Shown one piece after another: positions 50,436 to 58,502 of a stretch of 64,000 nt of DNA. A program made the position numbers and the translations under genes. Below the pieces are notes generated by a model that saw only the letters and a program-made list of their open reading frames with translations, searched no databases and had not been told where the DNA came from. This stretch comes from an uncultured Alkaliphilus sp. (GTDB lineage Bacteria > Bacillota > Clostridia > Peptostreptococcales > Natronincolaceae), in NCBI GenBank assembly GCA_938074565.1, contig CALJEQ010000026.1:31276-95275 (forward strand), in the 5' to 3' direction. Each line of letters starts with the position of its first letter. Within the stretch, counting starts at the first letter, position 1.

Positions 50436-53000
50436 TTAAAAAATAATCCTTTGGGGCCACTTATGGTCCACCTCTAAAGGCTTTTTATTCTTCTCAACTT
50501 CCACAATACAAGCTTGGAAGGATTCAATATTTGGTCCAGATGGATAGTCCCCTGTTAACATATTTACCGAGCCAGCGATACAATTCCCCTCCTCATCTAA
50601 TTCCACCCAAGAGCCTTGCCCCAAAATTACAACCCCAGGCATAACACATTCAGTAAGCTGTACCTTTCTTATTACTGATCCATGACTATTAAAAATACGA
50701 ACTACATCATCTTTTCTAATTCTTCTTTTCATAGCATCAACAGGATTCATCAATAGGTCATTGGTGAAGGCCTCCCTTAGCCAAGGAACATTACCCATTA
50801 CGGAATGGGTTTGCCTTTGAATATGGATACTGCATAATTGTAGAGGATATTTACCTTTTATTTTTTTATTCCAGTCTGAAAAAGTTGCTTCATAACCTTC
50901 AGTGGCAGGTATATATTTAGCTATTGGTGAGCCTACATTCCAGCCTGCCTTAGTCACCATGTCCGCCAACTCTTGACTATGGATATGTATTTTACCACTG
51001 GGGGTGTCCAACGGATTTTTTTCTGGGTCTTTTCTAAACTTCTCATTGCTAATGAAAACAAATTTGTCATTAATCTTTCTTGGAACTTGATATATTCCCT
51101 TTTCCTTAAACTCCATAATGGGTATTCTCCCAGTTTGAGGTTTACCTTCAACTCGAAGATTCTTTATATCATCCTCTGCGATGGTGACTAATGTCTCATA
51201 TCCTGATGCATCCTCCTTCATCACAGTTGCTCCAGCCACTTCATTAAACACCTGTTGTCTTAATGGTATTGGTTCAATCTTATCTATAGATACCCCCAAC
51301 CTTTTACCCAGTTCCTTGGCAATCCACATATCATCCTTTGCTTCAAATAAAGGATTTATCACTTGACTTGCCCAAATTAAAATTTCACGATTTCCTGTAA
51401 GGACTGTACCATATCTTTCCCATTCGGTTGTAATAGGTAAAACAAGGTCTGAATAAGCAGCATTGGGATTTAATACATATTGGTTTGTTGCAATAAACTC
51501 TACTTTATGATGGGCTTTTATCCCCTTATTAATATTGTTAGTCTGATTTAAACTTGAATGACCACTGTGATAAATCATTCTTATATTAATATCTCTAATG
51601 TCATTTTTCCCAGCGGTATATTTACCTGTTAATATGGCATTCCAATGTTCATTACTACATAATTTAATATTAGAAATTGGATTTTTTATAGATGGTAATC
51701 CATCGTTCCCTGGCCTTACAAGGGCAGGTCCACCATTGGTGGCAGGTTCTTGGCAACTAACACCAAAGGCTCCACCAGAAATCCCCATATTACCTGTCAT
51801 AGCCCCAACGCTGACTTGAGCTAAAGCAACATGTTGACCATATTCTATACGGGCAGAATTCCATCCAAATAATACAGTGGTTGGCTTTGTCATGCCTATT
51901 TCCAATGCCAAATAACGTATTTTTTCTATAGGTGTTCCACAAATATCCGAAGCCCATTCTGGTGTTTTAGGTATTCCATCAAATGTCCCTAAAACGTAAT
52001 CCTTAAAATTATCTTTTATGTCTGCCCCCTCTGGCATATGATCCTTATCAAAACCTACTGTGCAACGATGTAAAAAGTCCCAGTCAATTAAGGGTTTTTT
52101 AGGAGAATCTTCAGTAATTAAAACATATGCAATTGCCAACAACAATGGAGTATCAGTGGCTGGTCTTATAGGTATAAAATCATCCGCCAGTACATTGGCA
52201 GTAGTATTATAATAAGGGTCAACAGAAATCACTTTAGCCCCTGCTTTTTTAGCTTGTAAAAGATTATACATCGGCAAACCTGCTGAACTCCAAGCAGGAT
52301 TATTCCCCCATAATACTATTAATTTATTATTTAATAAGTCCATTCTATCATTTATAATATGACTTTTTCTATTAACCCCCACAATAGGTTTCATGGCTAT
52401 TTCCCATGCACCTCTAGATCTACTTCCATAGTTTTCAACAAATCCACCAAAAAGAGCCATAGGTCTTTGCATTTCTCTGCCTCTTAATAAATAGATGGAT
52501 TCATTACCATATGTATTCTTAATTCTCTTAGTTTCACTGGCAAGTATATCTAGTGCTTCCTTCCACGAAATTCTCACCCACTCATCTTGTCCCCTAAGTT
52601 CTTTATTACCTCCACCTGGCTTCCAGTTTTTACGTACCATTGGATACTTTAGCCGATCAGCACCAAAAACTTGTTTTCTTTGAGACCTGCCCCTAGCACA
52701 GGCCCTTTGTTGAGGATATTCAGCACTATCGGGATGGGTGTCATCAGTTTTTTGTCTCATCACCAATCCATCCACCACATAAACTTTATTTAAACATCTG
52801 CCCCCACAGTTATGCCAACAAGCCGCAGTTTTCCATTCCCCCTCCTTTTCTAAAATACTTTTAACTTCATCATTTGAAATATTGGCTAAGGCACTTTCAA
52901 ATCCTGAAAAAAAAGTTGCAATTGCAGTAGCACCACTCCATTTTAAAAAAGTTCTTCTATTAAACTTATAATCCATTGCTTGTTTTATTAAGCTTTTCAT
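50436..53000 (-). CDS. dmsA: Molybdopterin oxidoreductase, DMSO reductase (DmsA) family, Tat-exported
   Basis: This catalytic subunit carries the bis-MGD molybdenum cofactor. The 854 residues begin with a twin-arginine signal (NRRTFLKWSGATAIA). The [4Fe-4S] motif CWHNCGGRC is completed by a cysteine in RACARGRSQ. LIVLWGNNPAWSS and VISVDPYYNTTA are cofactor-binding stretches, and the MopB C-terminal domain has HSVMGNVPWLREAF. The YGSRS segment aligns with the YGDYS serine ligand of DmsA, which suggests a Ser-ligated metal. Close DmsA relatives reduce DMSO, TMAO, selenate or other oxo-compounds, and the substrate cannot be assigned. It is transcribed after phnDEC and torD. Confidence 0.9.
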   Translation of the reverse strand: MKSLIKQAMDYKFNRRTFLKWSGATAIATFFSGFESALANISNDEVKSILEKEGEWKTAACWHNCGGRCLNKVYVVDGLVMRQKTDDTHPDSAEYPQQRACARGRSQRKQVFGADRLKYPMVRKNWKPGGGNKELRGQDEWVRISWKEALDILASETKRIKNTYGNESIYLLRGREMQRPMALFGGFVENYGSRSRGAWEIAMKPIVGVNRKSHIINDRMDLLNNKLIVLWGNNPAWSSAGLPMYNLLQAKKAGAKVISVDPYYNTTANVLADDFIPIRPATDTPLLLAIAYVLITEDSPKKPLIDWDFLHRCTVGFDKDHMPEGADIKDNFKDYVLGTFDGIPKTPEWASDICGTPIEKIRYLALEIGMTKPTTVLFGWNSARIEYGQHVALAQVSVGAMTGNMGISGGAFGVSCQEPATNGGPALVRPGNDGLPSIKNPISNIKLCSNEHWNAILTGKYTAGKNDIRDINIRMIYHSGHSSLNQTNNINKGIKAHHKVEFIATNQYVLNPNAAYSDLVLPITTEWERYGTVLTGNREILIWASQVINPLFEAKDDMWIAKELGKRLGVSIDKIEPIPLRQQVFNEVAGATVMKEDASGYETLVTIAEDDIKNLRVEGKPQTGRIPIMEFKEKGIYQVPRKINDKFVFISNEKFRKDPEKNPLDTPSGKIHIHSQELADMVTKAGWNVGSPIAKYIPATEGYEATFSDWNKKIKGKYPLQLCSIHIQRQTHSVMGNVPWLREAFTNDLLMNPVDAMKRRIRKDDVVRIFNSHGSVIRKVQLTECVMPGVVILGQGSWVELDEEGNCIAGSVNMLTGDYPSGPNIESFQACIVEVEKNKKPLEVDHKWPQRIIF

Positions 53001-53042
53001 CGTTACTCCCCCTAAAAAATCTACAAACTATCCTAGTAATAC

Positions 53043-53741
53043 CTAATTATCTCTATTAAAAAAATTAACTAACTCGCAAATAATTTCAACATCTATTAAA
53101 ATAAAACCATATAGTAACTTACCCATTCCACAATAAAAATTAGTTTTAGCATTTACAGCCATATTATTAGTAAATTGAGGTATCCATTTTAATAAATGTT
53201 CTTGCAAAAAACTTTTTTGATCTATTAATAGTTCCCTTAACTGCTCTACTTCGTTGTTTACAAACTTATCTATTGTTATCTGATTTAGCCGACCCATAAA
53301 GTCCAGTTCTAACCCTATATGATCGTCCGCCTCATGGGGATACTTTTGTGAAATTAAACAATACTTAAGAAAAGTCTTCCTCACCTGCATAGTTTCTTCT
53401 TGAAAAAGTAACCCCTCTGCATTTAAATAAGCGGATGACCAAGGAGGAGCCAAAAGAGTTTTTGGTCCAATGAACAATCTAGTAAAGTCCCAATGAAGTT
53501 TTTCATAGGCTTCCTTACTAACTACATTATTATTTTTAATATATTTACTAATTAAACCTATACCTTCTTTAATTAACTTCTGCTGATTTAAAAAGGGGAA
53601 GTCATCAAAGACTTCCTTGTTTTCATTAATCCAACTAACAAAACTTTCACTGGGTTCTGCATTAAATACCTGTTTTAGAAAACTATAAACAAATTCCCTT
53701 ATTTCCAAAGTAAAAATAATTTCATCTTTTGTTATATTCAT
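53043..53741 (-). CDS. torD: TorD/DmsD-family chaperone for the molybdoenzyme
   Basis: TorD/DmsD proteins hold the molybdoenzyme and its Tat signal in the cytosol until cofactor insertion is complete. The 232-residue, mostly helical product shows the family marks DFTRLFIGPKTLLAPPWSSA and the YPHEADDHIGLELDFMGRLN region. I choose the ATG at 53741, eight bases after AAAAGGA; another ATG three codons upstream is possible. It lies 42 bases before dmsA and 27-36 after phnC. It is the cognate chaperone by position. Confidence 0.87.
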   Translation of the reverse strand: MNITKDEIIFTLEIREFVYSFLKQVFNAEPSESFVSWINENKEVFDDFPFLNQQKLIKEGIGLISKYIKNNNVVSKEAYEKLHWDFTRLFIGPKTLLAPPWSSAYLNAEGLLFQEETMQVRKTFLKYCLISQKYPHEADDHIGLELDFMGRLNQITIDKFVNNEVEQLRELLIDQKSFLQEHLLKWIPQFTNNMAVNAKTNFYCGMGKLLYGFILIDVEIICELVNFFNRDN

Positions 53742-53777
53742 TCTTTTCATTCCTTTTAATATAAATAATTAATTACC

Positions 53778-54515
53778 TCATTTATATATATTATTTATCT
53801 CATTTTCATCTAAATTTTCCGGTTTACCATCAAATACTATTTTACCTGTATTTATTCCAATAATTCTTTCTGAAAAAGACTTTGCTAACTCAACAGAATG
53901 CAAGTTAATTATCATTGTAATATTTTTTGATTTATTTATTTCCCTCAATAAAGACATTACTTCCTTAGCTGTTACAGGGTCTAAACTAGATACAGGTTCA
54001 TCTCCAAGAATTATTTTAGGTTGTTGTACCAACGCCCTAGCAATTCCCACCCTTTGTTGTTGACCCCCACTTAAAGTCTTTACTTGCCTGTTAGTATACT
54101 TACTTAACCCAACTTGATTTAAGGCTTCCTCTGCCAATTTTATATCTTCTTTAGGATATTTTTTAAATAATATTTCTGCAACAGATAAATTTCCAAACCT
54201 ACCAATAAGTACATTAGTTAATACATCTGTTCTAGGAACAAGATTATATTGTTGAAAAATCATACCAATATTTCGTCTATATAAACGGAGGGGTTCCCCT
54301 TCTAAGCTTGTAACTTCCTTTTCTTCAAAAAAGACTTTCCCTTCTGTAGGGTTTATTAGTCTATTAATACAGCGTATAAAAGTAGACTTCCCAGAACCAC
54401 TTAAACCCAGTACAGAAATGAATTCCCCTTCTTTAATACTTAAATTAATATTTTTAAGGGCAAACACCTCATCTTTTACATACTGCTTACTTAAATTTTC
54501 AAGTTGTAATAGCAT
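53778..54515 (-). CDS. phnC: Phosphonate/phosphite-type ABC transporter ATP-binding protein
   Basis: This is the ATPase of an oxyanion or phosphonate importer. The 245 residues contain Walker A GLSGSGKSTFIRC, the Q-loop QQYNLVPRTDVLTN, signature LSGGQQQRVGIARAL, Walker B ILGDEPVSSLDP and the switch histidine NLHSVELA. The PhnC-type spacing and NLVPRTDVLTNVLIGR are family-specific. It starts two bases after phnE and is followed by torD, so the transporter and reductase are cotranscribed. Confidence 0.92.
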   Translation of the reverse strand: MLLQLENLSKQYVKDEVFALKNINLSIKEGEFISVLGLSGSGKSTFIRCINRLINPTEGKVFFEEKEVTSLEGEPLRLYRRNIGMIFQQYNLVPRTDVLTNVLIGRFGNLSVAEILFKKYPKEDIKLAEEALNQVGLSKYTNRQVKTLSGGQQQRVGIARALVQQPKIILGDEPVSSLDPVTAKEVMSLLREINKSKNITMIINLHSVELAKSFSERIIGINTGKIVFDGKPENLDENEINNIYK

Positions 54516-54517
54516 AT

Positions 54518-55315
54518 TTATATCACCCTTCTACGAATGATTCCACCAATATAGTCTATAACAATTACCATTGCCATAATAACAAGACAGTCCACCGCTA
54601 CTTTGTTGTATTGAAACATTTTAAAGTGAATGCTTAGCAATTGCCCTACACCACCTGCTCCAACTAACCCTAATACAAGGGATGCCCTAACACTAACCTC
54701 AAGTCTATAAAAAGCATTAGATAAAATATGAGGAATAACTTGCGGAAGTATACCATACAAAATTACAATACTTCTTTTGGCACCTGTAGCAGTTACCGCC
54801 TCTTGTGGCCCAATGTCAGCAGATTCTATAATCTCTGAAAATAACTTTCCCATAACTCCTATATTGTGAATAGCCAACGCCAACACCCCTGCCAAAGGAC
54901 CAAGACTTACGGTTGGAACAAAAACCAAAGCAAATACGATTTCTGGAACTGATCTTAAAAAACTTAATAAAGCCCTTAATGTACCATAAACACTCCAATG
55001 GGGTGAAGTATTTTTTGCTGCAAAAAAACTTATGGGGACTGCTACAACTAATGCTAATACTGTCCCCATTATGGCAATCTGTATAGTTATAATTGATTGG
55101 TTTATTGCCACTGGTAATACGCTCCAGTCGGGCTTTAAAAAGCTTTTTCTTACAAAATCCAAAGTATTTCCAAAATCTTTAAATAACAAAGGGTTAAATT
55201 TTGTTCCTTTAGCACTCCATACAAGAAGCAGTATAAGACCTATCCAAAGATAGACCTTCCTATTATTAAATATATAATTTTGTTTGTCTTTTTCTTTTGC
55301 AACTGCCTTAATCAT
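54518..55315 (-). CDS. phnE: Phosphonate/phosphite-type ABC transporter permease
   Basis: This membrane permease has about six helices in 265 residues. The PhnE family stretches TLRALLSFLRSVPEIVFALV, the EAA loop DIGPQEAVTATGAKRS, and LGLVGAGGVGQLLSIHFKMF are clear. It starts six bases after phnD and ends two before phnC. Only one permease gene is present, so it probably acts as a homodimer. The transported compound is not readable from sequence. Confidence 0.92.
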   Translation of the reverse strand: MIKAVAKEKDKQNYIFNNRKVYLWIGLILLLVWSAKGTKFNPLLFKDFGNTLDFVRKSFLKPDWSVLPVAINQSIITIQIAIMGTVLALVVAVPISFFAAKNTSPHWSVYGTLRALLSFLRSVPEIVFALVFVPTVSLGPLAGVLALAIHNIGVMGKLFSEIIESADIGPQEAVTATGAKRSIVILYGILPQVIPHILSNAFYRLEVSVRASLVLGLVGAGGVGQLLSIHFKMFQYNKVAVDCLVIMAMVIVIDYIGGIIRRRVI

Positions 55316-55321
55316 TTTTTC

Positions 55322-56230
55322 CTACAACCTTCCATCGGCTTTAGCAGCTTGCCTTACTGGTTCATAATCCTTATCTTCAGCCTTTGTAAATCCACTGGCT
55401 CCAAATACGTCTAAAATTTCTTTATCTGTAACCTTTAAAAAGGCTTCTTGTAATGCTACTTTAAGCTCATCAGAAGTACCTTTTTTAACAGCCCAAGGAT
55501 ATTGGAACAAAGGTTCTGATTGCCAAATAACCTTAAATTTACTTTCATCAATAGCTCCATTTTTCTTTAATACTTCAAAAATAGCACTGTCAACTGCCCC
55601 AACATCTACCTTCTTTTCTTGCACTGCTAAAGCTGTTGCATCATGTCCACCTGTATAAAATATTTCTTTAAAATCTGTATCTAACTGAGATCTAAAAATT
55701 CCTTTATCTTTTAATGCTAAAGTAGGTATTAAAGAACCTGATGTAGAGTTAACATCACCAAAAGCAAACTGAAGATCACCAACATTTTCAGCCACATCTT
55801 CTAATGTATTAATTGGTGAGTCCACATGGGCAATCATGTATGAATAGTAATATGGCTCTCCATTTACCAATAAAGTCATAATGGCTTCTGCCCCACCTTT
55901 ATCATTGGCTATTACATATGTAAGAGGACCAAAGTATGCCATATCCACTTGACTATAGTTCATGGCTTCCACAACACCGTTATAGTCTGGGTAAACTTCT
56001 ATAATTACTTCTGTTCCTAACTCATTAGATAAATGTTCTCCTAATTTATCCATTGCACTCTTCATATCCCCTTGGTTTTGGGTGGGAATAGCACCAATAA
56101 TTATTTTTTCAGGAATAAAAGACTCTTTTATATTTTCTTCAGTAGCTGATGTATTACTTTCTTCCTTAGTACATGCCCCTAAAGATATAATCATAAGTAA
56201 TACTAAAAACATTGAAATGAATTTTTTCAT
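55322..56230 (-). CDS. phnD: Phosphonate/phosphite-type substrate-binding lipoprotein
   Basis: This surface lipoprotein binds the substrate and delivers it to PhnE. The 302 residues start with a lipoprotein signal (FLVLLMIISLGACTKEE, lipobox LGAC). The family pattern follows: IIGAIPTQNQGD, VDMAYFGPLTYVIA, GDVNSTSGSLIPTLALKDKG and HDATALAVQEKKVDVGAVDS. The PhnD superfamily also includes binders of phosphite, arsenite (AioX type) and other oxyanions. It is the first gene of the operon that ends in dmsAB. An 11-base inverted repeat lies 40-90 bases upstream. Confidence 0.92.
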   Translation of the reverse strand: MKKFISMFLVLLMIISLGACTKEESNTSATEENIKESFIPEKIIIGAIPTQNQGDMKSAMDKLGEHLSNELGTEVIIEVYPDYNGVVEAMNYSQVDMAYFGPLTYVIANDKGGAEAIMTLLVNGEPYYYSYMIAHVDSPINTLEDVAENVGDLQFAFGDVNSTSGSLIPTLALKDKGIFRSQLDTDFKEIFYTGGHDATALAVQEKKVDVGAVDSAIFEVLKKNGAIDESKFKVIWQSEPLFQYPWAVKKGTSDELKVALQEAFLKVTDKEILDVFGASGFTKAEDKDYEPVRQAAKADGRL

Positions 56231-56268
56231 AGTATTAATCCTCCTCTTTTTATAAAAACATATAATTA

Positions 56269-56323
56269 ATTGTTAATGACAATATTTATTATAAATAGTC
56301 TCTAATAACAAAATTGTCATTAA
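56269..56323. promoter_or_regulatory. Inverted repeat before phnD, probable operator
   Basis: TTAATGACAAT (56273-56283) recurs in perfect inverted form as ATTGTCATTAA (56313-56323), 40 bases centre to centre. The left arm lies inside a 15-base palindrome ATTGT-TAATG-ACAAT (56269-56283). TATAAT on the minus strand sits between the arms and could be the -10 element. No regulator gene is adjacent. Confidence 0.5.
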
Positions 56324-56433
56324 TTTGTGGACACTAAGTTATTTTATCTTATAAATATCTTACCTACAATTATTAATTCGTTTTATTTTAACTTTCTATA
56401 ATTCTCCCTTTCTGTATAGAATTTTTAAATACT

Positions 56434-56468
56434 AAAAAAAACCGAAGAAAAAAATTCGGTTTTTTTTT
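56434..56468 (-). terminator. Terminator of serS
   Basis: AAACCGAA pairs with TTCGGTTT around seven A residues (T residues on the minus strand) and is followed by TTTTTTTTAG. It lies about 45 bases after the serS stop. Confidence 0.85.
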
Positions 56469-56509
56469 AAATTATATTCATATTAAATTTTAAGTTACCA
56501 TAATTGTTA

Positions 56510-57781
56510 TTATTTTATTACTTCTACACCCATTAAACCTTGTAAAGTCTTAGGTATTGTTACGCTACCATCTTCATTTTGAAAATTTTCTAATATAGCA
56601 GCAAATGTTCTACCCACCGCTAATCCAGAACCATTAAGAGTATGAACAAACTCTACTTTACCTTTATTTTCAGGACGGAAACGAATATTTGCCCTTCTAG
56701 CTTGGAAATCTTCAAAGTTACTGCAAGAAGAAATTTCAACATATTTATTATAACTTGGCATCCAAACTTCTATATCATATTTAAAGGCAGCTGTAAAACC
56801 TAAGTCACCAGAACAAATTTTTACCACTCTGTAGGGAATTTCTAACAACTGTAGTACCTTTTCAGCATTTGCTATAAGTTTTTCAAGTTCATTGTAAGAT
56901 TCTTCTGGTTTAACAAACTTCACCAACTCAACTTTATTAAATTGATGTTGTCTTATTAAACCCCTAGTATCTCGCCCAGCAGAACCTGCTTCAGAACGGA
57001 AACAAGGAGTATATGCAACATAATTTATTGGAAGGTTTACTTCTTCTAAAATATCATCTTTATGTATGTTTGTTACTGGCACCTCTGCTGTTGGCACTAA
57101 GAAAAAGTCCTTTTGAGGAATTTTAAAGGCATCTTCTTCAAACTTAGGAAGCTGACCTGTACCTGTCATACTATCTCTATTTACCATAAATGGAGGTAGT
57201 ATTTCTGTGTAACCATGTTCTGTAGTGTGTAGGTCCAACATAAAGTTAATTAATGTTCTTTCCAATTTAGCCCCTAATCCCTTATACACAGTAAACCTTG
57301 AACCTGTTACTTTAGAAGCTGCTTCAAAGTTTAAAATGCCTAAATCTATACCTAGATCCCAATGAGGTTTTAAATCAAAGTTAAATTGTCTTGGCTCTCC
57401 CCATTTTCTAATTTCTACATTATCATCATCAGTATCTCCATAGGGCACATCATTGTGGGGCACATTGGGAATTCTTAGCATTGCCTCATAAATCTTATCT
57501 TCAACCTCTTTAACTTCCACATCCAATTCTTTAATAGTGTTAGATAATGCCTTCATTTCTTCCATTATTTCAGTAACATCTTTACCTTCTTTTTTAAATA
57601 TAGGAATTTCTTTAGATACTGTGTTTTGTTGATTTTTCATTTGTTCAACCTGTTGTAATAATCTTTTTCTTTCGTCATCCATTTCTAAAACTTCATCTAA
57701 ATTGAAGTCTTTTTCTCCTCTTTTAGCCATTGCTACTTTAATTTCCTCTAAATCCATTCTAATACGTTTAATATCCAACAT
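56510..57781 (-). CDS. serS: Seryl-tRNA synthetase
   Basis: SerS charges tRNA-Ser with serine. The start at 57781 ([20 protein letters not shown], 423 residues) follows GAGGAGGA; the longer frame adds seven codons without support. Residues 1-110 are the antiparallel coiled-coil arm that grips the long variable arm of tRNA-Ser. The class II catalytic core has motif 2 [20 protein letters not shown] and motif 3 near [17 protein letters not shown] serine-type T-box leader (57846-58090) precedes it. It is monocistronic with its own terminator. Confidence 0.97.
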   Translation of the reverse strand: MLDIKRIRMDLEEIKVAMAKRGEKDFNLDEVLEMDDERKRLLQQVEQMKNQQNTVSKEIPIFKKEGKDVTEIMEEMKALSNTIKELDVEVKEVEDKIYEAMLRIPNVPHNDVPYGDTDDDNVEIRKWGEPRQFNFDLKPHWDLGIDLGILNFEAASKVTGSRFTVYKGLGAKLERTLINFMLDLHTTEHGYTEILPPFMVNRDSMTGTGQLPKFEEDAFKIPQKDFFLVPTAEVPVTNIHKDDILEEVNLPINYVAYTPCFRSEAGSAGRDTRGLIRQHQFNKVELVKFVKPEESYNELEKLIANAEKVLQLLEIPYRVVKICSGDLGFTAAFKYDIEVWMPSYNKYVEISSCSNFEDFQARRANIRFRPENKGKVEFVHTLNGSGLAVGRTFAAILENFQNEDGSVTIPKTLQGLMGVEVIK

Positions 57782-57845
57782 ATTTAAATCCTCCTCTATC
57801 ATTAATTTTATCCAATCTAAATATATTTAAGTGTTTTTAAACATC

Positions 57846-58090
57846 AAAAAAGCCCCTGTCCCCTATAATAAGGGACGGAGCTAATATTCCGCGTTGCCAC
57901 CCTAGTTGATTAGACTCGTCTAACCCACCTCTATGCATGATAACGGATGCCACCCGTATTTTCCTACTTATTTCAGTCATCAGTTCCAAGACGGATTCAA
58001 TAGTTTGCTTTATCGGTTTTCACCACCCACCGACTCTCTAAAAAAGCTACCTACTTACTACTTCTCTTCATTACCTTATCTATTTAATTA
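57846..58090 (-). ncRNA. T-box leader of serS
   Basis: The minus strand has the T-box core AGGGTGGCAACGCGG near 57889-57903. A GC-rich terminator hairpin with U-run follows at 57846-57883 (arms around CCGTCCC/GGGGACAGG). A Stem I region with GAATCC at the specifier position places UCC at 57995-57993. UCC is a serine codon matching tRNA-Ser(GGA) at 48653-48741. Uncharged tRNA-Ser would stabilise the antiterminator and switch serS on. Confidence 0.93.
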
Positions 58091-58096
58091 AAGTGT

Positions 58097-58125
58097 ATTA
58101 TATCATTATATTTCTCATAATTCAA
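58097..58125 (-). promoter_or_regulatory. serS promoter
   Basis: On the minus strand TTGAAT (58125-58120), 17 bases and a perfect TATAAT (58102-58097) lie just ahead of the T-box leader. The start point is expected near 58090. Confidence 0.75.
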
Positions 58126-58251
58126 TATGTTTTTAAGATTTTTTATTAAATTTAATATGTATTTAGTATTATACCGTTTATACTATTATTTTATGTTATG
58201 AATAATAAAATTTTGTTGGTCTATAATGTATAGATGAAGAGGGGGTATATT

Positions 58252-58446
58252 ATGAAAGAAATAGATATTATTGCACAACTTAGTACCTTGAAAGATACTG
58301 ATTATCGCAATACATTAGCTATTGCTACAATTATTGAGTTATTAGTTGAAAAAAAAATAATAACTAGACAAGAATTTTCCCGTAAATCCTATTTTTTAGA
58401 CCAATTAACTTTAGAAGAAATAAAACAATATCGAGCGGGTATGTAA
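58252..58446 (+). CDS. Small conserved-looking protein, unknown function
   Basis: I do not recognise a family. The 64-residue product starts MKEIDIIAQLSTLKDTDYRN after GAGGGGG and has a helix-rich middle (TLAIATIIELLVEKKIITRQ). It ends LEEIKQYRAGM. It has no cysteines, signal peptide or membrane helix. A TATAAT (58222-58227) lies 25 bases upstream and a perfect 14-base-pair terminator follows 19 bases after the stop, so it looks like a real independent gene. It lies between serS and the UPF0182 gene, on the plus strand against its neighbours. Confidence 0.7.
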   Translation: MKEIDIIAQLSTLKDTDYRNTLAIATIIELLVEKKIITRQEFSRKSYFLDQLTLEEIKQYRAGM

Positions 58447-58465
58447 ATACATATTCTACTATATT

Positions 58466-58500
58466 AAACAACCTATTGGAAGGTATCCAATAGGTTGTTT
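58466..58500. terminator. Bidirectional terminator between small gene and UPF0182 gene
   Basis: AAACAACCTATTGG pairs perfectly over 14 bases with CCAATAGGTTGTTT around AAGGTAT, with T-rich sequence on the plus side. It serves converging transcripts. Confidence 0.85.
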
Positions 58501-58502
58501 GT

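Noticed and set aside
50436..53000. Selenocysteine UGA in the DmsA-type enzyme, suggested by the nearby yedF
   Set aside because: The frame has no internal UGA, and the metal-ligand position aligns with the serine of DmsA.
53778..56230. A phosphonate catabolism operon
   Set aside because: No C-P lyase (phnGHIJKLM), phosphonatase or phosphite dehydrogenase gene accompanies phnDEC; the downstream genes are torD-dmsAB.
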